Source: Chondrosia reniformis
Taxonomy: Eukaryota > Porifera > Demospongiae > Chondrillida > Chondrillidae
Direction of reading: 5' to 3'
Assembly (NCBI GenBank): GCA_947172415.1
Contig: OX359202.1
Span: 1,428,501 to 1,492,500, forward strand
DNA: 64,000 bases
Shown here: positions 27,001 through 38,900 of the stretch, one piece after another
Layout: each line of letters opens with the position of its first letter
Numbering within the stretch: the first letter of the stretch is position 1
Program-made: the position numbers and the translations under genes
The notes under the pieces: model-generated
What the model was told of the DNA's origin: nothing
What the model saw: the letters and a program-made list of their open reading frames with translations, nothing else
Database searches by the model: none

Positions 27001-30000
27001 CCCATTCTATCGTGGGCCGTATTGCAGTGAACATGATTCTCTGCTGTGCATCGGGAGGAACTCTTGCTGTTATCATAGCCTGTTGGGCACAAGTAACTAC
27101 ACTCACCTTTATGTTACACCTGTATATATGTCTATTCACTTGTCTGTGTGTGTACTTCCCTGTCTGTGTGTGTACTTCCCTGTCTGTGTGTATACTTCCT
27201 GTCTGTGTGTGTACTTCCCTGTCTGTGTGTGTACTTCCTGTCTGTGTGTGTACTTCCCTGTCTGTGTGTGTGTACTTCCTGTCTGTGTGTGTACTTCCCT
27301 GTCTGTGTGTGTACTTCCCTGTCTGTGTGTGTACTTCCTTGTCTGTGTGTGTACTTCCCTGTCTGTGTGTGTACTTCCCTGTCTGTGTGTGTACTTCCCT
27401 GTCTGTGTGTGTACTTCCCTGTCTGTGTGTGTACTTCCCTGTCTGTGTGTGTACTTCCCTGTCTGTGTGTGTACTTCCCTGTCTGTGTGTGTACTTCCCT
27501 GTCTCTGTGTGCACTTCCCTGTCTGTGTGTGTACTTCCCTGTCTGTGTGTGTACTTCCCTGTCTGTGTGTGTACTTCCCTGTCTGTGTGTGTACTTCCCT
27601 GTCTGTGTGTGTACTTCCCTGTCTGTGTGTGTACTTCCCTGTCTGTGTGTGCACTTCCCTGTCTGTGTGTGCACTTCCCTATCTGTGTGTGTACTTCCTT
27701 GTCTGTGTGTGTACTTCCTTGTCTGTGTGTGTACTTCCCTGTCTGTGTGTGCACTTCCCTATCTGTGTGTGCACTTCCCTGTCTGTGTGTGTACTTCCCT
27801 GTCTGTGTGTGTACTTCCCTGTCTGTGTGTGTGCACTTCCCTGTCTGTGTGTGTACTTCCCTGTCTGTGTGTGTACTTCCTTGTCTGTGTGTGTACTTCC
27901 CTGTCTGTGTGTGTGTACTTCCCTGTCTGTGTGTGTACTTCCCTGTCTGTGTGTGTGTACTTCCCTGTCTGTGTGTGTACTTCCTTGTCTGTGTGTGTAC
28001 TTCCTTGTCTGTGTGTGTACTTCCCTGTCTGTGTGTGTACTTCCCTGTCTGTAAACTCACCTTTGTGCTTGATGCAGTAGTTATCATGTTAAATTAGACA
28101 ATTCTATATGTAGCCATTTTTTATTTATCCAGTCACATGTTCAAGCATGTCATTTATCTGGTCTGCTGGCTAAAGGAGGACCTGGTCTAATGTATATAAA
28201 TATACTACTCTATAATGTAATAGTGTAGCCAAAACATATCCATCCTTTTTTGTTTGTAGATAAGGTACAAAGCAAGTACTGTAAATGCTAATGAGATAGC
28301 CAATGGAGTTCTATCCTGTCTGGTTGCCATAACGTCAGGTTGTCCCTTTCTTCCTTACTACATGGCCTGCTTATGTGGAAGTACGTATGTACAGAATTTT
28401 CTTGTTTTTAAGAGTTAGAGTTCTTTTGTAGTTGCTACATTTCTTGCTATTTGCTACAGTAATTGCAGTTATTCTGTATCACTTTGGTGTCTGGTTGGAA
28501 TACAAGTGGCATATTCCAGATACAGCTAGAGTTGTTCCTGTGCATGGCATATGGTTAGTCAGATTACCATGGTAACACAAAGGGTTTAACTAACAGTTCA
28601 TTTTTGGAGTAGCTATACTAACTTTCGAAAAACTGAGTTTATGTATCCTAATATACAGTACTTTTTGGGTCAGTTGTCCAGACAGGCATTGCAATAGGTA
28701 ATCGGTTAGCACTCGCAACTACCATTTGAACAAACTTTCCCACTAGAATGACGTCACCATGCAGGAATATCCTTTTTACTGATTACCGATTGCAATGTCC
28801 GGTCTGGACAACCGACTCAAAAAGTACTGTATATTACCAGTCATATACACATCTTTGATTTTCAGCTTTTGTTCTAATAACTGAATCATCACCATTTAGT
28901 TTCACTGTAGTTTGTACATATAAGAGGGGAAACATGAATGAAGCACTACTGTGGCAATTGTAACTCAGTGGTAGAGCACAGGTGGTCATAACCAGCTGTC
29001 CTGGGTTCAATTCCCAGCAATTCCTTCTTTTGTGTTTTTACCTCTTCGTGATGTTTGAAAATAATTATTTGTGTTTTGATTATCACTTTGATTTTACATG
29101 TATATAGTCTACAGTTTAATTTGATTACGGTCTCATATATGCATAGATCCATTTTCATGCTACAATTTTCCATTGACCACCTATATGTATGTATATGTCA
29201 ACTGATGGAGTAAACCACAAGTTTTATGTTTATTTGTTACACTGGTTGGTTTTCCATAATGCAGCCATAGTTTAGGTCCTTGTGATTGCTTCCTTCTTTA
29301 CTTTCTGTTTCACAGTGGCCTCTTCAGCATGCTCTTTGCCTCCTTTGGGGCTCTCTATCCTAATGCCCAGTGCCTCCTCCACGCAGCCTACGAAGCAACA
29401 GTCTTCTGCCAGCTCAGACTGCCAGAATTGGTATGTTATATATAACTGGCTGATGCTGTTATAGGGTTGCCATGGCAATGATGGAACATTTACTTTGGAA
29501 TTAGGAAAGTCATCTTGAATGATAATACAGTGTGATTTGTGAAAGGAAATGAATATATTCTGTTATTTGTCAATAGAATTCTAATCTATACCATGTATAA
29601 TTTCCTTCATGACGTCTGCCTATTATGTTATGAATTACAGTAAATATATATGTGCGGCTTAAACTTCCTTTCACTTAGACCTTTTGGGAACTGCTCTGTG
29701 GACAGATAATGGCATGTGGTGTTATCATTGCATCTGGATTAGGAATCTTTATTTTCTACTTTGTCCTCTACTCCATTCAACTAAGATGGTTAGAGAAACC
29801 CATCACGTGGTGAGAAACTAGCATCAATTGATATTATGCCTTGTTAACCAAGTGACTGAATCTTATCTTGCGGTTGGAAGATCAGCGTTGGGTGTTATAT
29901 ATATATTTGTAATTGCTAGACATGTATGTACATAAAATATTATATATTATGTATACACAATTAATTGCTCTATTTATGTGTACGGTACGCGTCAAAAGTA

Positions 30001-31151
30001 ACGCTTATACTCGCGAGATTCGAGTGCAAGTGCCTCGACGAGGCGGGTGTTAACGAGTGGCTTTTAGCTCGAGATTTTAGCAAGGGCCAAATCGAGTGCG
30101 CACGACAGGCCCTGAAAGCGATAATGGTATAAATACGTAGGTGGCGATTTTTCGCATCTTTTCTTCGCAAGGTTTTGCTCTGTCGATACTTCTTAAGCAA
30201 TCGATATATTGCCGAAATCGATACTTCAATTGATTCTTAGCTAATTCTTTCTTAATTCAGCCATGTATGTTCGGTCGCAAGGACTACGATACGTTGTCTA
30301 GCATAAAGAGATAGTGGCGTCACTTGTCTAGTATAAAGAGATAGTCTTGGCATAGCGGCGTCACTTGTCTAGCATAAAGAGATAGTCTTTGCATAGCGGA
30401 GTCACTTGTCTAGTATAAAGAGATAGTCTTGGCATAGCGGCGTCACTTGTCTAGCATAAAGAGATAGTCTTGGCATAGCAGCGTCACTTCTCAAATCTTG
30501 AATATCTCACCTAAAAAAGTGTTACTTTTAGCACTCAATGCGAACGTATTTTCCCAATGATATTAGATCGAGGTGTAGTCGAGTGATGCTTGAGATGATT
30601 TCTTGCCACACCGAGTAATTCGCCCTCATTTCTCAAAATCGTCATCTAAACGTGTCGATTTATATCACTCGGTATAATAGTCAATTTACCCCACGATGAG
30701 CACCTTTCGAGATCGAGAATTTATCGAGTGATCATTCGAGGTTATCACTCGTCTCGTCGAGGCACTCGCACTCGAGTCTCGCGAGTATAAGCGTTACTTT
30801 TGACGCGTACCGTATATATATATATATTTTACTGTTTGTAGCTGTCTGTTCCTTAACTATAAAAATGATGATAGAAAAGAAAAGTTGGATTTTTCAGGCA
30901 ATTTACTATTCTCATCTTCCAAAGATTCCCTTAAAAGACAAAACACTTACAATGCATCTGATTCAGTCTCAGCTAATGAAGAGTCTAGAAGACAGAAATC
31001 GAAAATTGATGCAACAAGGGAAACTACAACAAATTCAGATGATATTGAATCAGAAATAGTTGAATTTATTCCCACCCAACCCACTATTGAACAGAGACAG
31101 GATACCAGAGTGGGTGTACGCACCGTAGAAGTGGAGGTAGAAGTACACTGA
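21057..31151 (+). CDS. AMT-type ammonium transporter with long extracellular N-terminus and C-terminal tail
   Basis: Exons: 21057-21182, 21708-21830, 22811-22882, 22945-23088, 23187-23291, 24079-24280, 24440-24513, 24592-24623, 25791-25918, 26971-27092, 28260-28380, 28460-28553, 29316-29430, 29679-29809 and 30842-31151 (TGA). Phases chain to 632 residues, longer than the usual 400-500. Diagnostic segments in order: AAILVFFMKAGFMLLESAF (TM1-2); FFKFTFASNTATLIGG, whose Phe pair aligns with AmtB F103/F107; AVDFAGGGTVHLLGG, matching D160 and the first pore His; LILWFGWFAFNCGS, matching F215 and S219; ARVVPVHGICG, the second pore His. The Phe gate and twin His are therefore kept, so transport is likely. 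A Cys-rich N-terminal ectodomain of about 70 residues and an insert with several Cys before the DFAGG segment are unusual. The last exon adds a soluble Ser-rich tail of about 100 residues. It would move ammonium across a membrane. Confidence 0.92.
21470..21530 (-). repeat. Diverged family A hammerhead region
   Basis: The minus strand reads AGGTCG CTGATGA ... GGAATAGCTGTC TGACAC. This keeps the first core box and the GTC triplet, but GAAAC is mutated. It is an old copy in the first intron of the ammonium transporter. Confidence 0.5.
21950..22775. repeat. Long GTGTGA/GTGTTGA tandem array in intron 2
   Basis: About 820 bp consist of interleaved TGTGAG and TGTTGAG units in higher-order blocks. 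Long open frames on both strands encode only His-Ser-Thr or Cys-Val-Glu repeats. The array ends about 35 bp before the acceptor of the exon at 22811. Confidence 0.96.
23362..23660 (-). repeat. Family C dispersed repeat
   Basis: The minus-strand sequence TTATGAAGTGATATTGGATAATACATTGG...GGCGGCCATGTTTTCGGCCATCCCTA matches stretches at 14690-14770 and 43620-43700. It has no coding content. It is intronic in the ammonium transporter. Confidence 0.6.
26341..26480 (+). repeat. Family A repeat with damaged hammerhead
   Basis: It keeps AGCTGTCTGGCCC and the downstream body (CTCTTGTATCCTCATCC, then a diverged TATAGTTCCCTATA), but the CUGAUGA half is lost and GAAAC reads GAAAAA. It is intronic. Confidence 0.7.
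26695..26870 (-). repeat. Degenerate family B tRNA-derived SINE
   Basis: On the minus strand, remnants of the tRNA-like head (CTCAGTGACAGAGCACTGG...CCAGCTATCCTGG) lie beside an AATCAAACCACAAGT tail. It includes an (AT)n run and is intronic. Confidence 0.55.
27135..28052. repeat. 20-bp minisatellite GTCTGTGTGTGTACTTCCCT, about 46 copies
   Basis: About 920 bp of near-perfect units, with occasional one-base variants or 18/22-bp units, start about 40 bp after the exon ending at 27092. Because the unit lacks stops in several frames, it creates frames of more than 300 codons on both strands. These are artefacts of the repeat. Confidence 0.97.
28655..28829. repeat. Foldback MITE with CAGTACTTTTTGGGTC ends and TA flank
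   Basis: Termini CAGTACTTTTTGGGTC and GACTCAAAAAGTACTG form inverted arms of about 50 bp, flanked by TA. The same ends recur at 47150-47245, and a fragment lies at 7535-7560. TA targets suggest a Tc1/mariner or pogo relative. Confidence 0.85.
28920..29100 (+). repeat. Family B tRNA-derived SINE
   Basis: The head folds like a tRNA: GCAATTG acceptor, D-arm ACTCAGTGGTAGAGC, T-arm CTGGGTTCAATTCCCAG, CAATTCC. The anticodon arm does not form a normal seven-base loop. It is followed by TTTGTGTTTTTACCTCTTCG and a GATTATCAC tail. Related copies lie at 36430 and 60115. A Pol III promoter (A and B boxes) is implied. It is intronic in the ammonium transporter. Confidence 0.8.
29983..30812. mobile_element. 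830-bp foldback element with TA duplication and internal tandem repeats
   Basis: Terminal arms beginning CGGTACGCGTCAAAAGTAAC, with the reverse complement at the right end, match over about 60-70 bp and are flanked by TA. The interior holds about five imperfect units of TTGTCTAGCATAAAGAGATAG (30299-30490). No ORF of note, so it is non-autonomous. It fills the last intron of the ammonium transporter. Confidence 0.85.
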
Positions 31152-33405
31152 GAGCCTTCTGGTTTTCAAAGCTCAATTAAACACAACTGAAGATGAAGAG
31201 AACAATTGAAAGATTTCTTGTTTTAAATTACTTATTGTATATGCATACCAACTAAACTTCCAATGAACTGATCCCTGCATGATTGGATATGATTTGTTTA
31301 ATGTTTACAAAACACAAAAATATTCATTCTCCCAGCTATATAGTGTTTTAATATATAGCCATATACATTATAGCTTGCAGTATGCAAAACATTCATATAT
31401 AGACCATGCACCTATATAGAATGCTTATAATTATAAATTTACATGCTAATTGTAGTGTATAGTATGGTAGCACTGACCGCCATCCTATTATGCGTATATA
31501 ATATGTGACTCTGGCATTAGTGCATGGCTGTCAAGCCATGCAAATACTTCTTCAAACGTACATGTACAGTGTAAGCAAATATATACACTATAATAATTCA
31601 TATGGCTCCTATATAGGAGGGTCATTGTGGCATTGTATTTATACCCTGGGTAGACCCATTAGTCATAAGCTTTTCATGGATCAAAGCCTATAGCATTATA
31701 TACACAGGAAATAACATGAGAGATATACATACAATTTAATTTAATCAGAAAAAAAGAAAAAATCAATAAAAAAACCACTTGCATGATGGCATACAAAGTT
31801 AATGTATGGTGGGAGATAGGGCAAATATGAGCATAAATTAATATAAAACTTCACTATACCTTACATGTACACTGTATACCTGATAATCTACAGTATACCT
31901 TACCTGTACACAGTATACCTTACCTGTACACTGTATACCTTACCTGTACACAGTATACCTTACCTGTACACTGTATACCTGATAATCTACAGTATACCTT
32001 ACCTGTACACTGTATACCTTACCTGTACACTGTATACCTTACCTGTACACTGTATACCTGATAATCTACAGTATACCTTACCTGTACACTGTATACCTTA
32101 CCTGTACACTGTATACCTGATAATCTACAGTATACCTTACCTGTACACTGTATACCTTACCTGTACACTGTATACCTTACCTGTACACTGTATACCTTAC
32201 CTGTACACTGTATACCTTACCTGTACACTGTATACCTTACCTGTACACTGTATACCTGATAATCTACAGTATACCTTACCTGTACACTGTATACCTTACC
32301 TGTACACTGTATACCTGATAATCTACAGTATACCTTCCCTGTAGACATGGTTGACATCAAATATGAGGCTAATATAAATAGAATATATATACTGGAAACC
32401 TATATATGTATATATATAGTAGAATGCTTTCTTGCTTCATTATTATTTAGATAACTGTGTCTAGTAACTTATATTGTATTATAAAATACATTTCTTTGTT
32501 TTCCCATACAGGTTTACCAAACATACCACTGTCACTGTATAAATACAAACTGAATGGTGTATATACAAGTAAATATGCTTTAAACTCCCTTTGCACATGT
32601 ATCCATATTTGTTATGTAAGATTATTATTTTACAAGTTTATTTTGTGCATGTGTCTCTATAATTAAATATTCACATGAAACCTTGCAATGTCTCCTATAG
32701 TTTAACAATTTAACTGCATGAATAATTATATAATCAATACACCGTACATATATATAGCAGCTCATTTGATAGATCTAGATCTATATAGAGTTACAGCTAT
32801 ATATATATATAAAGACGCCAGTGTTAACTTATATATATATGTCTATATACTTAATTGAAAGAGGTGTGGATATATATATAATTAAATTAGCTATATATAG
32901 TATATAACCTTAATTTTCTGTTTCTCCTTTGTTTCCTTATAGAAGTTATAGAGTGAACTATATACTTATACAGAGGGTCAAATCTCAGGCATAAAAATTT
33001 GAAACTTCTTGAACAGCCAGGTTTCAAAGGATGCTCGATCAAGTATGCACTAATAGATTAATTTCACCGGTTTCAAATTTTAACAGCCCCCTTTCCATGC
33101 ATACTTTTCATACCTATTGAAACCTGGCAATTCAAAGAGTTTGAAATACTGTCATGCCTTCTGAAACCTGACATTTGATCCAGTACCATGATTTTTTTTA
33201 TTCATAGACATACACATTGTCAAACTGTATAAAATGTATATAACATACGTATGGTATTCTACAGATCTGAAGATGAACACATTGTAAAACAGTTGTGGTT
33301 AGTTTATCAATACTCACACACGTATGCATATATAGAAAACTAAAATTTGCATTAATTTTAATAGAACTTGAGAAAAAATATACATTCTTCTCTCAACATG
33401 CAGAA
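31152..33405. other. Intergenic region between converging genes, with a 20-bp minisatellite
   Basis: From 31866 to 32336, about 24 units of CTGTACACTGTATACCTTAC alternate with a variant carrying TGATAATCTACAG. The rest is very AT-rich with TATA runs (32730-32900). It includes short inverted stretches near 33020-33180 (GGTTTCAAAGG and relatives). I see no gene. Confidence 0.85.
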
Positions 33406-35826
33406 TCATCTGAACTTTACATCAGTGGGAACAGTTGCTGATTCGGCTCCTGAGATGGATTTTTCTGACCAGTTGATTTCAATTGAGCCGACTGGTGTTC
33501 CCCAATTGAGATGCTGAGAATTACCAAATTCATAAAATTTAATCTGAAATTTCACAATGAGCTTTGTACCATCCATGTCAAAGGTAAATGGGAGGGTAGC
33601 TCTGGATCCTTTCGAGGTCTTTTGGAAGCCAGAGGTCAACCAGGAAAAGGTGTGTATTGAATTTCTTCCCTCTTCTTCAGACTTCTCTGATTGCAGGTCA
33701 ATGGAATCAATGCTTAATTTGCTGCAGAATCATAAAAATAATATTGACATGCAAATTATAAAAATGCTAAATAGTAAGCATATATATAATACCCTATTTA
33801 CACTAGCCTAGTTTTAGTGGGCCATACATGCAGCAATTATTGCATCATTAGACCAGTGGACTGAGGTAAAAACAAGTACTGTGAACAGGGACTGGACCAA
33901 CTACAAGTAATTTTGGCCTATACTGGATCTTGTTATATGAATATTGTAGTGTATTAACACACAGCGGAATGATTCTCTTCTTAGTTAATTTGATTGTAGC
34001 CGATATTTCATAGAAAGCAGCTTGGACACAACCGCAAGAACTGTTCCAGGCCAGTACTGGTTATTGCACCTAAACTGGGCTTGTGTAACGCATTATTAGT
34101 GTGCTCGTGGTAATAAGAATAAACTACTGTATTTGAGTATCAGAAAATTGGTTGGTTAACAAGTCTCAGAGATGCTGTAATATAAAGATTATTAAGGTAG
34201 CCTCTTATGACAAGGGTGGGACCCTAGGCTTGAAGAGCATTTGAAGATGCAATTGGTTCTTCTTCTTGAGTTCATGAGTTCATGGTCAAACGTTTCCATC
34301 CTGTGGATCTTCTGCAGTTAATGAACTCAAGAAGAACAACCAACTGCATCTCCAAATGCTCCTCAAGCCTAGGGTCCCACCCTTGTCATAATTTGGATGC
34401 AGTATGAAGAAATCCCTACCCCATTAAGGTAGCCTCTTAACTGAAACAAATGAAAATGCATTCACCAATTAAAAGATTAGTCCTAACATGTTTTGATAAA
34501 TGTAAACTATATAATTGTTCAATTAATGAATAATGATAAATTATTATATAAAAACCTAAGTGGTCGAATTGAAGAAGAATAGAGAGAAAACTCTTTTTAT
34601 CCTCATCCAAAACCATCATTTTGTGGGTCTAATATCCTAAAGGTCTTTTATTGTAGAATGGATGTAGTATGTAGAAAATGGTGTCCTTATTATAGATCTG
34701 ACAAATTTTGAGGTATTTCCTTATATGGTATAACTTTGCTAATGTGATCTTTATATCAATTTATGAAAATTGTCAATAATTGAAAAATATTAATCAAGTC
34801 TTAATGTTAAAGTTTTGCACATATTAACAAAATGTGCTAATTGCATTACGAAACAGGATATGCACACTAATCAATACAAGCATGAAGGACACTGAATACT
34901 ATCAAATTGAGTGTGTTTAGCTCATGATTTCATAATAAAAATTGAGACATGGAATAATAATAATAATATAGATTAAGATGAAGAAGGATTGATGAAGGAA
35001 CATGTTACATACCATATATAAGACTATATAATTTTAAGACATTTCCTTATATGGTATTCTGGTATAGCCAAGGTTTGGCGGCTTGCATTACCTCATAATG
35101 CACAATTTTGAGTTACAAAGTGAACAGCTTACTTGTTACACTGTACCAACTTAACATAAATTGCACACTGCCTTATATGAGCATACCACTCCCTTAGCAT
35201 TATGGTTTATGATGTGGGCTTGGTAACAAAGCCACTCACAAACATGTAGATATATGCACATACAAGTGTTAAAGTGTGTCGATAAAGTAGCGTTGGTATG
35301 TAACTGAGCATCTTGCGAATCCTTTGAATTCCGACGATGTCAATATTCACAAATATTCTGGTGCAGAACGACATATTAATCTCGAACTAAATATAAGACG
35401 GACGCATATATATTGCATGTATCGTGTCTATTCGATATGGAGCGCATCACCTTGCATAAATCGTAGCTCCCAGTCACATTATCTCGGAGTTTCTAGACAT
35501 ATCCTCGCGTGCGTACAATATTTCGTTTTGATACATTGGGACTAATTGTGCTCGATAAAAGATGCATTCCGTCCGTCCAATACTCTCTACTGGGCCTAGG
35601 GTACCTATGATCTGTGGTCTGAGATCCGTAACTTATGCCTCACTTACCCGAGAGGAGGGGATCCACTTGGTAAGGACACTTTGATTAAATACTTGACGCT
35701 GGTACTCAACTTGAGTGTACGTTCCTCTAGACTGCTTTGTCCGAAGCGTTTTCCATCTTGTTTGAAATAAATGGGTTGTTTAGTTTGACTGTTTACAATG
35801 CTCAGATGAAATTTGTAAGCAGACAT
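33406..35826 (-). CDS. CNRIP1: CNRIP1 (CB1 cannabinoid receptor-interacting protein 1) homologue
   Basis: Two exons, 35826-35648 and 33721-33406, encode 164 residues, which is the length I recall for the human protein. The N-terminal exon has YFKQDGKRFGQ, like the conserved FYKVDGQRFGQ. The second exon has IKFYEFGNSQHLNWGTPVGS, like [20 protein letters not shown]. The start is a true ATG and the splice phase is consistent (GG|C). CNRIP1 is a small cytosolic beta-sandwich protein that binds the C-tail of CB1 in vertebrates. Invertebrates without clear CB1 keep it, so its older role is unknown. The ATG lies only 128 bp after the stop codon of the upstream same-strand gene. Confidence 0.85.
34204..34391. 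repeat. Foldback element in CNRIP1 intron
   Basis: Arms CTTATGACAAGGGTGGGACC and GGTCCCACCCTTGTCATAA enclose a centre with GGAAACGTTTGACC next to CTGCAGAAGATCC (minus strand). This is a diverged version of the CTGANGAAG...GAAACG core shared by several foldbacks here. Confidence 0.75.
34561..34700 (+). repeat. Family A repeat starting at the predicted cleavage site
   Basis: It opens with TGGTCGAATTGAAGAAG, corresponding to TGGTCCAGTGGAGAAG, the nucleotides immediately 3' of the hammerhead GUC. It continues with the CTCATCC and TAGAATGGATGTAGTATGTAG end. No upstream hammerhead is present. It lies in the CNRIP1 intron. Confidence 0.7.
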
Positions 35827-35954
35827 CTCTTTCGTACAAAATAACTTCTATACAAGAACACTGGCCTTTAAACAAATATACTTCGTGTAATATTACAAAA
35901 TTTGTACGGGATAATACCCGTAGCTTATCAAATAAAATCTAATGTTAACAAGGT

Positions 35955-38900
35955 CTATCTTGTTTCATCTATAGGTAACAAAGTTCTTTCGTCGTACTTT
36001 GAAACAGGTTCCCCTATAATTCCTATAATTTTATCCAGAGCGTTATCGAACCTAATTTAAAAAGGAAAGAGAAATTAAATTAAATTCTAAGATACTTAAG
36101 TGCTTGAAAGGGTAACAGAAGTGAAATAAATTGCAATTCAACATTATTACAATTCTATGAATGAATCAATGTGTTTCAGCCAATGGGTAATAGAGGCCAT
36201 ACATTATAATGGCTAACAATGTACAACTGCATGCATACATTTAAAGGCTTAAGAAATCATTACCTGTTGCCCTTGGCCCATTTTCTCTCTCCCTGCTCCT
36301 CCATTTCATCGCATTTAGTTTCATTGGTTGGGATGTAAGGAGGTTGAAAGACCCAGGCAGCACTATCCTTCGCTGTTGGCAGGACAGATGACAGCATTGG
36401 AGTTCTTGATCTTGTACTGTGCAGCAAAGGTATGAATAATCAAAGTGATAATCAAACCACAAGTAGTTATAATCAGTCAAACATCATAAAAAGGGAGCAA
36501 TTGCTGGGAATCGAACCCAGGACAGCTGGTTATGACCACTAGCTGCTCTGTCACTGAGCTACAATTGCCACAGCAATGCCTCCTCATGCTTGTATGTGCG
36601 CAATTACTGTTATTTCTGAGTGCAATAATTTTATAATATCAAATTGGCTATGCTAAAATCCATGGTACAGAAATAGTATTGGAATGTGACTAGGGATGAG
36701 GTTATTACGTATGTTTATATTATTATAAACAGAAAGTAAGGATTTCTTATGAGTTATCCTAACACAATCTGGTATAAACCCTTAAAATCTTAAATAGCAG
36801 CTATTCAGAATTTGCAACTGTATCTTGTACAAGCGTATACAGTTTTAATGTGTTTCCATTAGATGGCTCATCTTTTGACTTTTTGAACAACCAGATACAT
36901 ATTTTAGTTGCTTATGATCAGACTTTCAACCGTGTGGGTGTTCTTTGGTATATCTAGATCCTTAAAAAGTCAAATGATGACCCATGTAAGAGATGAATAC
37001 TCAAGCACTATGACATAGGACAAGTTTGTTATTTTAGTATAGTAAATTGTATGCAACAACATTATAAATTCATCATAATATGTACATTAACATACCTACT
37101 GAGAATACCTCCTGATAATGCCTTCCTATATAGTGGGAGAATGATGCAAAAAGCATTATTTACCAATTTTGAGATATGTACGTACGTAAGAAAGACATGA
37201 ACAATGGCAACCCATTAACAACTTGAAGCATTGTGAAAATGGATACCATGCTTATAGTGAAAATTTGTACTTACAACTTTGACCCGTCAATGCTTTGATC
37301 CTCAAAGTCTTTAAGAGAAAAGTAGATACAGTAATAATTTACTAAAACTTCTATATTTGGTCATAATAAATGCACTCACCATTAGACTCACCAACTTCCT
37401 CAAGGGGAATTTCCCTATTAAACGTTGATGTTCTAAGAAGCCTAATAAGGAGACAGGTGTTGTGAGTATAAGCTCATTAACAACATTGCAGCATCTGTGC
37501 ATAGGGTACACCAAACTGACCTGCCAACTTCATTTTGAATTACTGACCAATGCTGGCGATGGAACGTAATCCATGCAATACGCATTAAATATTCATAAAA
37601 AACCTGCACCAGGAAATATTGTATATATGTACATAACTGCATTACTCAGTACTGCCAATTCAAGTACAGCACAAAGAAGCAGAAAAGAGTAAAAAATGAC
37701 CCTGCCCAGGATTGAACTGGGGACCTTGAGTGTGTTAGACTCACGTGATAGCCATTACACCACAGGGTCACATCCGACAAGCTGTTGCTAGGTAACCTAC
37801 TTATGGCTAATAAAGACATTTTGTAGAAGCAAAAAAGAAAAAAAATGCAGGTTCCTGGTTTGGATTGAAATCTTCAGTGATACTAGCCAGTTACCCCTAC
37901 AATGCTATTTTTCAATGATTTACTCAACCACATAACCCTTGTGCACTGAATAATGTGTACATATACGTATGTACGTATATACAAATTATATAGGGTACTT
38001 GTTGCGGTCATTATGATTATGAATTCTGTGAGCATCAGCAACATTTACTTAACAGGTAAATTTCAAAATGCTTGTTACTAACTACGTATATCTGACGAGG
38101 ACCTACAGGTCGAACCGTTCTTAAATTCTCCTGTTAAATAAGTGTTGCCGATTGTCAAGAAATCATCATCATAATCATCTGTATACATATACACTATCAC
38201 TGGAGGACTTACATCATAAAATTCTCTATCTGCTCTAGTTTTTGAACACCTGGATCTAAAATTTACCAGAAAAAAAGGTAAATTACAGAATTTGATTTTG
38301 GATAATTTATTGACAAACTTTCCAGCTTTCATGTGATGAAATTCCTCTATCTTAACCCCCAGAATTAAGGAGCAATACAAATTGGCTAATATCTTTCTAG
38401 AAGTCTCCAATCTCTCCTTAGCAGCTGCTATGTTAGTCTGTCTGTTATTATTACTGATAGCAAACTCACTACATAAAGTTAATAACAATATGGCACAGGT
38501 CTGTATACATTCTTTAGCCTATAGTAATTCATATGTACTTACATACGTACATACGTATGTATGAGTATACTAATTTATTGAGACTCAGCAACAATTGTAT
38601 TTAAAAACAAATTGAACGTTTGTGAAAAATGTTTTCGAATCCAAATTTAAATGGTACATACGTACGTACATATATGAATAAAACTAATATATTATCAGTG
38701 AAGAGTAAGTGAAAGTTCACATGATCCATTACTTAATAGACCTAGCCAACAGAATACCTTGTGTGCATGGTTTCCTTTAAAATGTAATACATACTTAATA
38801 AATACCCACATACTGTATACTGTATACGTATACGATGATAAGCAAAAAATTAATCACTGGAAAGTATTACGTCAACCAGCCAAGTGACCGAAGTCTAATC

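Noticed and set aside
26925-28097. Frames of 300-390 codons on both strands through the 20-bp array
   Set aside because: They consist only of the translated minisatellite, cross an exon-intron border of the ammonium transporter, and have no domain.
36487-36570. Possible functional tRNA
   Set aside because: Acceptor, D and T arms pair, but the anticodon arm has a nine-base loop, and the same sequence with shared flanks recurs elsewhere, which marks it as a SINE.
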